A stretch of DNA of 64,000 nucleotides from assembly GCA_033961575.1 (NCBI GenBank), contig CM066728.1, positions 180,225,678-180,289,677 of the forward strand. The letters run 5' to 3'. Shown here piece after piece: positions 1-11,829 of the stretch; position 1 is the first letter of the stretch, and the number at the start of each line of letters is the position of its first letter. Source of the DNA: Aselliscus stoliczkanus. Its lineage: Eukaryota; Chordata; Mammalia; Chiroptera; Hipposideridae. The position numbers and the translations under genes were made by a program. A model generated the notes under the pieces. It saw only the letters and a list, made by a program, of their open reading frames with translations. It was not told the origin of the DNA and ran no database searches.

Positions 1-11
1 CTATGGTTTTT

Positions 12-463
12 GTTGTTGTTTATTTTGCTTTTAGATTTTATTGGGAGGTATGGGGGAGGGGAACAGCATTGGGGGATTAGGGAAGGGGAACAGACAAGTT
101 GCTGTCCTTTTGTTCTTCAGTCTAGTCATGGAGGACGTTGCTTCACTGGTGCATGTTGGTATCATCATTTGCGCTCTTCCTGGCTGAGGCCGATTGGTTG
201 CCGGCCATTGGACGGCTGCTCATTGTGGCTCACAGCAGCTCATGCTGGCTGTCGGCCACTCACGGTAGCTAATGGCAGCCCACTGCAGTCTATGCCATTG
301 CCAGTGACTCACAACAGCCCAGCTCCAGGTCAAGCTGTTGTTCACCATCTTAGCTGTAGAGGGCACAGCGTCACTGGCCCATGTGGGATCCAAACCACCG
401 GCCCTGCTGCTCAGAGCTCCCATTCCCAAGCCAACTCTTAACCAACGAGCCACTCGGCTGACC
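12..463 (-). mobile_element. Long tRNA-derived T+ SINE
   Basis: Read on the minus strand, it starts with a tRNA-like head (CCGAGTGGCTC, GGTTTGGATCCC). The GC-rich body contains repeated CAGCC/TGAGC units, and the 3' end is CCCAATAAAATCT plus an A-rich tail. An open frame across it is a by-product of the GC-rich body. An imperfect target duplication (ATGGTT) flanks it. Confidence 0.85.
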
Positions 464-465
464 CA

Positions 466-3400
466 TGGTTCAATCCCTATGTTTTTAAAGATTACAATGT
501 AATTGTTGTGTATGCTCTAGGACATTTAGCCCATCAGATTATTGAAGAGGTCCCTAAAATGGAAATGTAATAAGAATCAACCGATAGAGTTTCATGGTGA
601 GTTTGGCAGTAACCATTCCAATGAACTACAGATAAAATGTGAAACATTAGCCAAAAAACATAGTCATTTAGATTTGATAGCGCTACATGAAGAAGGATAT
701 AAATTAGTAAAATATGTTGAGATATTTGGTGCGTTTAAATAGAGAACTGAAAAGTAAGATATTAATTTTTCTCTAAGATTGTAAATATAGATATGGCTTT
801 GAAAACAAAACTTAAAACCTTGTTACACAGACTAAGATCTACTTACTGAAAAAGAAAAATCAGCACTAAAGTAAAATGAAAATACACACATAAGTATATA
901 AAGATAAATGTATAGATTCCAAAACAATCGTAAGTTAATTCCTTTGTGAAAACATATTAACAACTTTTATACATACAAAAATGTTCCTTTTGTTGACTTG
1001 TCCTTACATGCCTACTATGTGTCTGGAAATGTGTTAGGACCCTGGGGAAATAGCATTGGACAATCTAGATATGATCCCTGAGCCAGAGGCTTTACAGTTT
1101 AGCTATGGTTTAATGTTTAATTTTCTTTTGTTTCAACAGTTCATACTTATGAAGAACTCTAAAAAATTGGCTACCACTATTTAAACTTTTAAAATCAAAG
1201 TTAGAAGTGTGAATTAGCAGTCAAAGAAATAGTTTCTTTCCTATAGTAGTTAAGATAAATTAAATATTTCATAGGTTAAATTGAAATATAATTTACATGT
1301 AATAAAGTACAAAAATCTAAGTGTACAGCTCGATTAATTTTTACATATGTATACACTCATGTAACTACCACCAGGTCAAGGTATAGATTAGTTCCCCTGA
1401 TTATGACTTTGGACAATGGTTTGCCATGCGATGATACTGGATTGCTTACCTGGTTCTAGCAACTCAACTAGAGATTTGGGTAGAAGATTTTATAAATGGC
1501 AAACCAATTGATATTGGTTGATTATTTTATAGAAACAAAATCACATCTAGATGACTGTCTCTGAAAGGAAAATACTAGCTAATTTCTAAGAAAGAGACAA
1601 GTGGAAGGAAAAAGAAGAAAAGGAAGCAGACATGACAAATGTAAGTGGTAAATGAGAGACTTGACATGGAAGAAATTGTGTTGATTCTTCCTACATTTAT
1701 TTGGCAGAGAGGGTAGATAGTTTGAAGGAATTGTTACGAAGGCATGGAACTAAAGACATCAAGCTAAATCTAAGAAACAGCATAAAAGTGAGCCTGGGAG
1801 GATCAAAAAAAGACCTAAAACACATGGAATAATTGTCCAATCCCATCTATCCATCCATCCATTTATTTACTTAACATTTCATGAGAAAATATGCCAGCTT
1901 ATGAAAAGGATCCAATGTTTATATGTCCCCTGACACACTTTCCATATCTACCTTTTTAAAATATAGTCATATGTTGTTGCAGATAAGCATTATTTCAATA
2001 AGCCTACACTAGTTTTCCAAAAACAAGGTCAGATAAAAATATAAAACTCTTTGTCACTATCAAATACAGTACTCTAAAGTTGAAGTTAATCAAAGGATGA
2101 CAAATACAGGATAGATGTCCAATGAACAACTAGAAATTACGCATGTTTGTAAAAGTTAAGATTTTAGTATATATCTAGTCTTATGTTTGTTCCATTTTAT
2201 TTCTCTACTTGGATACACTATAGCCCAGGTGCTATATAAGATTAAAAAACAACTAAAGAAAAAGACGAAATGGTATGGAATTAAACAGGTGGTCTAAGGA
2301 GGGGTATATAAACGGTGGCTTGCCACAAAAATCAGTGCACACTGTGGGTGACAGGGAACCTCCCAGGATAAACATTGTGCAATCTGCTCACCCTAGGCTT
2401 CTCCCAAGCTCCTTTATCCCACCTCAGTTCCCTGAGTTGCCAAGAAGCCAAATCCACTGTTGAATCAGAACATTCTGAGAAACTTTCAAGAGCATTATTT
2501 TTAAAAATAAAGACAATTATTATGTCTCCTTCCCAGTCTCATTTCCTTAAATTATGCCTGGTCGTTCCCAGACCCATCACAGGTCTCTTAGAGGGCAACC
2601 TTTCTGAGAGACTACCCTCTAAAAGCTACATTTCTAATTTGTCAACATCTTTAAAATGTGGCACCAAACATAAGAACCAGATGTAGTCTCATGGGGACAG
2701 AAGGTAACAGAGCTGTGATTTCCCATGACTGACATGCAATTTTTCTAATATAGATTCAGATTAAACTAACTCACATAGTACTGATGATCCAATAAAATCC
2801 CCAAGATCATTCCCCCCAACATGAAAACTCTCTCTGAAGTTCATCTCCCATATCCTTTGTTAATCAAAACAATTACTTGATTTCAAATGAAGGAACTTAT
2901 ATTTAAGTTTGTTAAATTTCACTTTCTTGGGTTTGGCCTAGCATTTTTACTTGATAAGAATTATTAACCACAGTTCTGGGATAATATGGAATACACTATC
3001 TCTCCCATCTTTGGGTCACCGGTAAGCAGGTCTTCCATATCTTTATGGAACTCACTGTTAAAACAACATATAGGACAGAAAGAGATCTCAATAAGAGAGC
3101 TCTTTACTGGCTGACATGGACTATTCACCCAATATAAATCCACCTATGTCAAGAATCACCCCGTTTTCATATTTCCTCCATCTTATCCTTCTGTATTTCA
3201 AAAGACTGATGAGTCACTGCATTCTTTAATCTTATAATAAGAAAATTAGATTAGTTAGGTATAATAATCTATTAGAGCCTAGTAATAGCCACAATTCTTT
3301 TCAAATGCTTCTTAACTGCATGTTTCAAATTTAATTTTAGAGTTTTATTAAGGAACAACACAGGACTTCTCAATCTGCAGTTTTGGGAATCTAAGGATTT

Positions 3401-3631
3401 GTAAAAACTACTCATAGAAGATTGTGCTCACTTTATCACTGCATGTTGACTGTTCCATTTCCAGGGCTAAATACCCTTATTATTCATTGTAAGACTGCCT
3501 CTAACAGTAGTATTATATCTTCAGTGGAATTGCTACAAAATGATTTAAAAATTATTCAAAATAATGCAATTAAACAGAGGTCTACATGTTTTAGGTTATT
3601 GGCTAAGAAAAGGCCAATGACTGAAGCCTAT
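466..3631. other. Intronic sequence with faint old repeats
   Basis: No gene is visible. There is an L2/MIR-like piece near 1000-1085 (phrases like 'cctactatgtg'), an old L1-3'UTR-like fragment near 1281-1400, and a short TCCA/ATTTA tetranucleotide run near 1845-1870. The rest has no structure I recognise. Confidence 0.5.
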
Positions 3632-3647
3632 AAATATGTGCAGTGCC

Positions 3648-3736
3648 GGGCCGGCCGAGTGGCGCAGTGGGTAAGCGCTGGCTTGGGACGCCAGCGGCCC
3701 TGGTTCGGATCCCACATATGAGGGCCGGTGACACTA

Positions 3737-3767
<31 letters not shown>
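3648..3767 (+). mobile_element. Short tRNA-SINE, subfamily A, perfect target duplication
   Basis: The head GGCCGGCCGAGTGGCGC is followed by a clean anticodon stem-loop (GCTGGC, TTGGGAC, GCCAGC), a B box GGTTCGGATCC and a poly-A tail of about 26. A perfect 16-bp duplication (AAATATGTGCAGTGCC) flanks it at 3632-3647 and after the tail, so it is a recent insertion. Confidence 0.93.
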
Positions 3768-3768
<1 letters not shown>

Positions 3769-3780
3769 ATGTGCAGTGCC

Positions 3781-4872
3781 TTCTCTTATTCCCATAGCTA
3801 TGCCTGAAATAACTACTTTTAATTGTCTGGCAAAAGTAATGCTAACTGAGAAAGAAAAAAGACATTGTTGGCCTAATGTAATATTATAATTAGTCATGCT
3901 TTTTTTTTTTAAGCGTCAATCACTTAACAGTAACCAGTAAATATTCTTTCAAACCACAGAAAATTAGAGCAACAAGAAAACATGATAACCCTAATTTATG
4001 ATATACTTGTAACTGACATCGATGTTTAAACATACATAATAAATTGGTTCTGATTATTTGACACTACTTGAAAGCATTTCATCACTGATTAATCAGAGTT
4101 ATCATTCGTGCAAAGCTTAAAAACAAGATTTGTAGTCATTTTAATTATCCTTGACAACAACTCCATCAAATCATTCAGTGCCACCATCCCTGCTTCTTTC
4201 CAGATAAGGAAATGACTCATACACAGTTGGTAGAATTTTCACCAGTCAACAGAGCACAGAGTTGTCTGGATTCCCACACAGGCTTCTGGTTGAAGGGTCA
4301 GAGACCAAACATCGGGAACCTGTCCTCCCTACTCCACCCCTCCCCACCCCAACCCCGCCCCCACCTTGCCAAAAAGGGGGGTAGGGGGCAAGGGAACAGA
4401 CCTCTTCCAGAATCAGAATCAAGGTTTCAGATATTTGCCACCTGTGGAGGCGAGGAGGCAGAGAAGCTCTTCCCAACCTGAACACAAAATAAGATGCCAG
4501 CTGTGCAAAACAAGATGATGATGAGCAGTTTAAAGGAATCCAGCCATGGTTCTTCCTACACCGTAATTGAGCCTTTTGGTGACCTGGCCTTGAGTTAGAG
4601 AGTTAACCATTCAAGGTCTTAGTGAGGGGAGGAGTAAGAGGGGAACTGAATGCTGATAATTTAACTCAGTACCCCTAATAGACAAATTTGGAATCCACGA
4701 AGAGGATGCCAGGTCTATGTCTAGGTATATAATTCTACCACCTGGAGGACAGAACTACTCTCTTCAGAATATGGAACCAGTTGTAACTCTCCTCTACCAG
4801 TGCAAGATAACACCTTGGCTAGGAGTTATCTTTATTCAGAAAGTGTTACACATATGAAGTATGATCACATAA
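3781..4872. other. Intronic sequence, no gene seen
   Basis: This is mostly AT-rich and unassigned. A weak MIR-like phrase lies near 4195-4230. A C-rich then G-rich tract at 4325-4392 is locally GC-rich and opens frames on both strands that look accidental. Confidence 0.45.
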
Positions 4873-4909
4873 TACGGTGAATGTTTAAATAAAAAAAAAT
4901 TTATTACAA

Positions 4910-5020
4910 GGGCTGGCCGAGTGGCGCGGTTGGTAAGCGCTGGCTTGGGAAGCCAGCGGCCCCGGTTTGGTCCCACATATGAGGGCCAGTGACACTGCCC
5001 TCCAAAAATAAAAATAAAAA
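4910..5020 (+). mobile_element. Short tRNA-SINE, subfamily B, nested in the mariner
   Basis: It has the head GGCTGGCCGAGTGGCGCGG, the stem-loop GCTGGC-TTGGGAA-GCCAGC, a shortened B region (GGTTTGGTCCC) and a tail of AAAAATAAAAAT type. The target duplication ATTTATTACA is seen on both sides, so it inserted into the left mariner arm after that arm formed. Confidence 0.92.
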
Positions 5021-5388
5021 TTTATTACAGTAAAAGACACATTGCCCTCAAAATCCTCCCCCTCGCTTCAAACACACTTATCCCACCACTCTTGTCACTT
5101 TCTGAAGCAGTTCTGGAAGTCCTTTTTCGTGAGTGTCTTTAGTTGCGCTGTCGTGGCTGTCTCGATGTCCTAAATCATTTTAACTTCAGGGAAGAGCCAT
5201 AAGTCCCAAGATGCCAGATCTGATGAATAAGGTGGATGAGGACACACTGTAATATTTTATTTGACAGAAATTGCCGTATACCAAACCATGGAGGATGATT
5301 TATGGCACACTTTAAGACACTCCTTCTCTCAACCATAGCTCATACCTGACTGACTGTACACAACAAGTTGAAACTTGTCACACACTGT

Positions 5389-5506
5389 TACTAAGGTTCT
5401 ATGAGTTGCTTCCCATATTGAAGATCCCTGCCTTTCGGGTGACACTATTACTAAGGTTCTATGAGTTGCTTCCTATATTGAAGATCCCTGCCTTTCGATT
5501 GGATGT
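5389..5506 (+). repeat. Tandem duplication of about 59 bp inside the mariner
   Basis: Two adjacent copies share TTACTAAGGTTCTATGAG through CCCTGCCTTTCG and differ at very few positions. The duplication sits in the spacer between the two inverted arms. Near-identity suggests it is recent relative to the element. Confidence 0.88.
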
Positions 5507-5608
5507 CACTCGGCAGCAGCATTCACTGTTATTTCTTGATCACAACGGAAAGGCTCCGTGTTGCACATCACTTCTGGCATATGGTAATTCCTGTCCAATA
5601 AAAACATT

Positions 5609-5791
5609 ATGGTGTGTCCTCATCCACCTTATTCACCAGATCTGGCACCATGTGCCTTCTGGCTCTTCCCCAAAGTCAAAATGACCATGAAAGGTAAACG
5701 TTTTGAGTCAATTCAGGACACTGAGGCAGCCACGACAGCGCAACTCATGAAACAGGACTTCCACAACTGCTTCAGAAAGTGTCAAGAATGA
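5609..5791 (+). pseudogene. Mariner transposase C-terminal fragment
   Basis: A 60-codon open stretch reads PHPPYSPDLAP near its start, the signature around the third catalytic Asp of mariner transposases. It continues with WLFPKVKMTMKGK and ends near FRKCQE. It lacks the N-terminal DNA-binding region and the first two catalytic acids, so it is not a working enzyme. It occupies the right arm of the fold-back element. Confidence 0.88.
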
Positions 5792-5893
5792 TAAGATAAG
5801 TGTGTTTGAAGTGAGGGGGAGTATTTTGAGGGGGGTTAATGGCAATGTGTTTTTTACTGTAATAAATTTTTTTAATTTTAAACATTCACCGTA

Positions 5894-7086
5894 TGTTTTG
5901 ATCACACCTCATAGGCAGCAAAATATATTTGTAACAAACATGAAAAGTGTTTTTAATTTCTTAATCAGAAAAGATAAGAAAATAAGGAACAAAGTATCAG
6001 GGAAAGAATTTGGAGAAATAAGGTTTTCAGAGAAAAATAGAAACAAAGTCCTGGCCTATTTTGATTTTTTTTTTTAATGGGCCTATTAAAGAAGTTGTAC
6101 CAAATTTTCTTCCAGGGTAGGGGGGATTTCAGTCCAAGGTGACCCATGTGAGAGAAGGGCAGGTGAAGGAAGATCCCACAAGAGTTATGAAAGGCCATAA
6201 TTTCCCCAAGTTCATTGGTTACCACCTGTGAAGCTAATAGTTGGAGGAACCAAATCATAGTGTCTCCCAAGGCAACAGATGGATCAAATGAATGAGTCAG
6301 TGCCCTTCCCGGGATGCCAGGCATACACACTTTGGAAGGAAGGTGGTTAAGCAGTGCATCCTGCTGAAACAAACCTGACATCTGCTTAATCTTCTCCCTC
6401 GGACTCCAGTGCCATACTGGATATTTCAAATGGATAACAACATGAAAGCTCCATGCGGACTTCTCTTTCATTATTATTATTTCAAATGCTAAATGTTATC
6501 TACTTAAGGATCTGATCTTGGCTCCGGGCCCTGGCAGAAGGCAAGGTTTTTTCCGCTAATAACAGCCTGGAGGCTTTATAAGACCATGGGAGTTTTCAAA
6601 AATATTCCTACATATTCATAATAGTCAAATTAATAGATCTGATGCCAGATGTAAAGTGGCATTTTATGGGTGGCTTTAAAAGGTACTAATGGGGTAACTT
6701 TTAAAGCTACTTTAAAACATGCAGTTATGAATCAAACGCAAAACCATGTTGCCTTTTGATTTCGATTGTGGCTGTGTTCACTATTCTGTAACAAACTAAC
6801 CAGACAAAACTTGGCATTTTTCTCCTCTGGAAAGATATTTGGCAGCCAGGAAAGAAATTTAGGTTACACACTTTTTTACCGTGCTCTGTAACAATTAAAA
6901 GCTTTTCCTTTGACTTGCTGACACGGTTCACAACCCCACACAATGAAAACAAAATAAATCTTTCCTGCATGGCACATTACATGCCCTTAGATGGATTAAA
7001 ACATGTTAGCCAGGTTTGCATTTTTACAGGCTTTCGGCTACTCAGAAGCCATCAAAAATAGTGACAGCTGAGCAGCAGCAGGTGAA
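5894..7086. other. Intronic sequence, no gene seen
   Basis: No repeat family or coding signal is recognised. An open frame on the minus strand (5965-6471) has no domain I know and no splice or codon support. Confidence 0.4.
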
Positions 7087-7260
7087 CAGGTATAAGCGGA
7101 CCTCAAAGATATTGCGGGTTCGGTTTCAGACAACTGAAATGAAGTATTTCAAAAGGGGGAATCTAAGCTCTTTGCTGGTGGAGGGTCTTGCCTTTACTTT
7201 GTAAAATAACACATCTATGAAATACAATAAAGTGAAGTGCAATAAAATGATGTATGCCTG
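7087..7260. mobile_element. Tigger-type DNA transposon remnant (short internal deletion form)
   Basis: The left part reads AGATATTGCGGGTTCGGTTT. The centre has TTTGCTGGTGGAGGGTCTTG, and the right end reads AAGTGCAATAAAATGATGTA then TGCCTG followed by TA. These match the ends and an internal patch of Tigger1-like elements, leaving about 174 bp. It is old and non-coding. Confidence 0.8.
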
Positions 7261-7373
7261 TAAAGAAAAACAACTGCTAACTGTACTTCAGGATCTTCTG
7301 ACCTTATGGTCAGGACAGACATAGGCTTGTTGTCTGAAAAAGCAGAGTACTTATCTTCAAAATTCCCAGTCTT

Positions 7374-7484
7374 TTTTTTTTTTTTTTTTTTGAGGGCAGT
7401 GTTACTGGCCCTCATATGTGGGACCGAACTGGGGCCGCTGGCTTCCCAAGCCAGCGCTTAACCTCCGCGCCACTCGGCTGGCCC
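7374..7484 (-). mobile_element. Short tRNA-SINE, subfamily B
   Basis: Reversed, it reads GGCCAGCCGAGTGGCGCGG, then the stem-loop with TTGGGAA, GTTCGGTCCC and a poly-A tail (T run at 7374-7391). The flanking duplication is AAATTCCCAGTCTT / AAATTTCCAGTCTT. Confidence 0.92.
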
Positions 7485-7704
7485 AAAATTTCCAGTCTTA
7501 ATCAGGAGACAAGATGAAGCAGACTGGCAAAAGTTATCTAAGACATATGAACAAAGCATCCATGATGGCAATTTCACATCAAAGCAGAGTGAAATCCATC
7601 AACTAGAAGAATAAAATGCTTAGTACTGAGCATGTTTTCAGTACTTTTCTGTTTTGTTTTTAGATAAAGTCATCTCCTTAACATCTTTTGTGTAGCATTT
7701 TAAA

Positions 7705-8005
7705 ATTTGGGATGTCTTTTACACATGTAATCCTAACAATCTGTGAAGTGAGCATTACCAGGTTCCCCATTTCATTAAAAAAGGTAGGTGGGGACTAGTT
7801 TGGAAATATTCAGATTCTATTAGCATTTACAGACTACCAGCTATTGCCAGGTACTCTTTGCAACTCATCTGACTCACGCAATTTGAGGAGATATTAATCA
7901 CATTTCAGAAATTATAAATCAAGGCTCTAAAATGTTAAGTATTTTGCCCCAGATCACAAAGCTAGTACAACTGTCAGACTTCGAGCCTTTTCCCAGATCT
8001 CAGGA
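7705..8005 (-). repeat. MIR-type relic(s)
   Basis: Diagnostic MIR phrases in reverse orientation appear in order: 'cctaacaatctgtgaagt', 'ccccatttcat', then 'aaatgttaagtattttgcc' and 'cacaaagctagtaca'. A short unrelated segment at about 7795-7890 splits the match, so it may be two copies. Confidence 0.6.
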
Positions 8006-8240
8006 TTCTTTCTGGGACCGCTTTTTCATTTGGTTTATATAGATACAAATCCATGGTCTGTGTTCTTCAGCAAAATATGGATAATCTGCTTTCCTGAGCC
8101 CAATGCACTAGAGTCACAAGCAGGTCCCAATGTTCAGAGTACATTTTCATGAGCATATTAATGCCCAAGGGAGATGCTGGCAGGTCTGGATGCTGTCAAA
8201 GCTGACTGCACCTATAAACATATTTAAAAAACAACACTGC

Positions 8241-8375
8241 GGGCCGGCCGAGTGGCGGGGTGGTTAAGCGCTGGCTTGGGACGCCAGCGGCCCCGGTTCG
8301 GATCCCACTTATGAAGGCAAGTGACACTGCCCTCTAAAAAAAAAACAAAGAAAAATAAAACAAAAACAAAAAACC
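8241..8375 (+). mobile_element. Short tRNA-SINE, subfamily A
   Basis: The head GGGCCGGCCGAGTGGCGGG is followed by the stem-loop with TTGGGAC, GGTTCGGATCCC and a long impure A tail with AAAAC/AAAG units. The duplication AACACTGC lies on both sides. Confidence 0.92.
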
Positions 8376-8385
8376 CCCAACACTG

Positions 8386-11305
8386 CTAGAGGTGAGATAA
8401 GAACAAGATCGTCACTGATAAAACGGAATAACAGGGGAAAGGGGAGATAACAGGTCACTGTTGCTGAAACAGAACTCATCCAAACTCAAGGGTCCAGGGA
8501 TATAGTACCAGAATCATGGGGGAGGAGCACTCAAGATTTTTGGCTAATGAACATCTGTCAGGTAGACAATTCTAGAATTAGTTAAAAAAAGAAAACGAAA
8601 ATGCACACACATGCACATATCCCTTAGAAATTTTACTTGAAAGTTTGTAAATATACAGTGTCAACCAATCTTTTGATGTAGGATCAAGGAGTTTTCTTTG
8701 AGTGAAGTCTGAAAAATCTTTTACATAAATCATACTCAATGCATTATCTATGATCAACATCTATAAGCAAGAAGCCAGAGACTTGCATAGCTGTTAGAAA
8801 GCAGAGTTCTTCTAGGTTTTTATGACATTTTTACCCCCTTGGAGTTTTACACCTATTTTGAAAACACATTTTTTCCAGGGACTCCACCTCAGGCTTCAAT
8901 GTCGTTTTCAAAGAACCAATTACTTTTTATGTATATTATTGGTGTATATAACAATTAATTGATGTAATTACAGGTAGAGCTGACATACGTGTTTGGGAAC
9001 AACTATGTCGACTTCTTGGTGAGTGCACCACTCCATCTGTGGAAGCAGAAGTGCAAGGGCTGGGAGCCCCACCAGCGATGGGCAACAGCAAACATGTTTC
9101 ATCAGGAAATGGACAGTACTGGCATCAGCACAGGCCAGCTAGTTAGCTGAGCTTTTGGTTGCAGACTCTGCAGGGCCTCATCAGAGCATCTGTTCAGGAC
9201 CCACTAGCATACAAGCTCCAACGTAGGGGATCCCCGGAACTGAAGACAGGAGGGAACTCATTAATGTTTAGTTTTAGGATACTTTAATAAGGTTTTAAAG
9301 TACATGTGCTGAAGTAATGTCTTTCCTTAAGATAAGAGAAGATAGTTGTGATAACATTTTCCTTTCTAAAATGATGGCTGCTGTCTTCAGTTCATTTTTT
9401 CTCCTAATCGACTCAACCTCCCACAGTGATAAATTACATTTGGTTATAATTTTAGTTTTATAGTGTAATCATGGCTCTTTTAAAATCACCCTTAGAAATG
9501 CTAGCAGCCTGTAATGAGTATAATTAAATACACATTTGGGTATAATTAAATATATATTTGAAAACTGACCAATATGATAATTCTTTAGGGGAACTAAATG
9601 CATCTTCTACATTTGTTTCTCTCAGCATAAGGGTTACTGTTCAGTATAAACCTTTCTTTTTTTTTTTTTTTTTAAATAATGCTTGCCCTTTGTGGTTAGA
9701 AACTTAAATCTTTTGCAACTATTTTTTCATTCATTGTTGCACATATACAATAAACATTTTATTGCATGGCTGCAGATACTCAAATGTGATACTTTCATAA
9801 ATATTTAATAACCAAATTAAGGCTATTAATTGAAAGCTAATCTGTCATGATAATTATGCAACCTGAGGAAATAGAAGGGGGAAAATAGTTCTTTTTATAC
9901 AGTATACAAGTAGTATTTTACTAGCTCCAATAATTTCCAGAGCATATATAAACATTAGAGGAAATATAATCATATTTCATGATCGCAAAGACAGCAGAAA
10001 CAAGGTGGTCGTGTAACTTTCATGTTATCACGCCTCTGCACAGCCCCTATAGGAAACAGGGAGGCAGAAATTTCTTTCACTTCAACATCCTGTTATTGAA
10101 ATTTCTCTGAACACTTATTTGCTTTTTTAAAATACAGAAGCAAATGTTTTGGGATTTTTAGATTCTCACATCCCTCTGCTGTCTCAATAAAAGATTAATT
10201 TGTGGTCCTTGCCTCTCTTTTGTTATTTTTGTGGTTTATTACTCTTCACGTAGAATCAGTTAAAAAATTTTTCGAGTTGCTTTGTGGGAGTTTTCAAGAG
10301 CTCCACATTCCCTCGCTAGCTTATTGCAGTCTAACACGAAGGCAAGGGTTACAGAGGCAGGCTACATGCTTACTTTGGCCTACAATTTGTCCCAGGATTT
10401 TGTTCTGTGAATTTATCTGTACAAGGGTGGCTCAAATCCTGAACTATGTGCCTCTGAGAGGGCCAAAACTTGTCGCTGTTTATATGGTGAGCTCTCCCAC
10501 TCGTTGTGGCCTGTCTACTCCACCTCCATAAGGTGAGAGGCCAAAAATCACATTTCCAGATCATTCAGATAGATTTATAGCTGAAACTCCTCAACTAATT
10601 AATCAATTAGTTAAGAAAAGTCAACTATAAATACATATATATAAATATAAATAAATCTTTGTGCCATTTAACTCAACATTTGTTGAGCACCAACTAAATG
10701 CCAGGCACAGTGCACAAAGTTGAGAAATCAGATAATTAAGAAACTGTATCTGCCCTAAAAATATCCCACTGATCAGTAGCAAAACACTTTAATATGCGAG
10801 AATAACAACTATAATCAAAATATATATAAACTGTTAATGGAGGAAGCACAAAGGAGAGATGGGGGTAACTTAGGTGGGATACATTACTTAGAGGGAGTCA
10901 AAGTAAAGGTGAATGTTAACCAGGTCTTAAAGGAACAAGGGTATTTCACTAGAGCATAAAATAGCATGGAATGGTCAAGGAACTGCAGATTGCTAATATT
11001 TTAAGATCACTAAAATATAAGGAGAACAAAGAAAGATGACCGTGGAAAGGTCATATTAAAGAAGTCTTAACGCAATGATTTTTAAAAATGAGCCACTGTT
11101 GAAGAATGCTAGAAAATCAAACCCATTCTTTTGAAAACTAGTAAAAAAAAAAGGGGGTGAGGAGGGAATATCATGCACCATATTTCATTTTTCCTATATA
11201 AACTGTACTACTGGTTAAACAAAAGGTAGAAGAGGAAGAGTTTCTCTTTATAGGTGAATTCTAGATGATAAATGAAAAAAGAATGATGGAATAAAAATAC
11301 CACCA
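8386..11305. other. Intronic sequence, mostly unassigned
   Basis: No gene is visible. An L2-like phrase at about 10670-10755 contains 'aacatttgttgagcacc' and 'atgccaggcacagtg'. A T run lies near 9656-9673. The stretch 8960-9240 is more GC-balanced than its surroundings and matches no repeat I know. Confidence 0.45.
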
Positions 11306-11309
11306 ATTT

Positions 11310-11820
11310 GGGCCAGCTGAGTGGCTCAGTTGGTTAAGAGTTGGCTTAGAGTGTGTGCTCTGAGCAACAAAGCCACTGGTTTGATTCCCACATGGGCCAG
11401 TGAACACTGCGCCCTAGCTGAGCTGCTGCTGAGCTGCCAACAGGTGGCAGGATGACTCAGCTGGTGTAACAACAAGATTGCCTGTTCAATGGTGGGTTAC
11501 GCCAACCCGCAACTAAAGATTGAACTTGGCAACTTGAGCTGAGCTGCCGCCCGGATGGCTCAATGGATAGAGCGTGTGCTCTTAACAACAAGGCTGCTGG
11601 TTTGACTCCCGCATGGGATGGTGGCTACACCCACCCGCAACTAAGACTGATCACAGCACCTTGAGCTTAGAGGTCACGAGCTGCCGACGGGCAGCCAGAT
11701 GGTGACTAGCGTCCTCCACAACGAAGACTGAAGAACAACAAGTTGGCTGGTCCCCTCCTCCAATTCACCAACACTGTTACCTTCCCCCAATTCCCCCAAT
11801 AAAATCTTTAAAAAAAAAAA
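11310..11820 (+). mobile_element. Composite SINE with two tRNA-like units
   Basis: The first tRNA-like unit (CCAGCTGAGTGGCTCAG, GGTTTGATTCCC) is followed by GAGCTGCTGCTGAGCTGCC. A second unit (GGATGGCTCAATGGATAGAG, GGTTTGACTCCCGC) starts about 230 bp in. The 3' part has CAACTAAGACTGA, AGAACAACAAGTTGG and the end CCCAATAAAATCTTT plus A. The presence of AATAAA then TCTTT makes it a T+ SINE. Confidence 0.82.
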
Positions 11821-11829
11821 TTTTTTTTA

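Larger units (their letters stand above)
4875..5891. mobile_element. Fold-back mariner derivative, copy 1
   Basis: The ends are inverted: CGGTGAATGTTTAA on the left and TTAAACATTCACCG on the right (imperfect at the inner edge). Both are flanked by TA, the Tc1/mariner target. The left arm (to about 5295, minus a nested SINE) is an inverted, diverged copy of the right arm (about 5580-5891). Both arms derive from the 3' end of a mariner transposase gene: FRKCQE/FRKW-like codons followed by the 3' end. Between the arms lies about 280 bp, including a tandem duplication. It cannot encode a full transposase, so it is a non-autonomous long-inverted-repeat element. Confidence 0.85.

Noticed and set aside
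10..453. Open frames on both strands
   Set aside because: They lie within a long SINE; the GC-rich body simply lacks stops.
3648..3720. tRNA gene
   Set aside because: The tRNA-like fold lacks a proper acceptor stem and is followed by SINE tail and target duplication; it is a SINE head.
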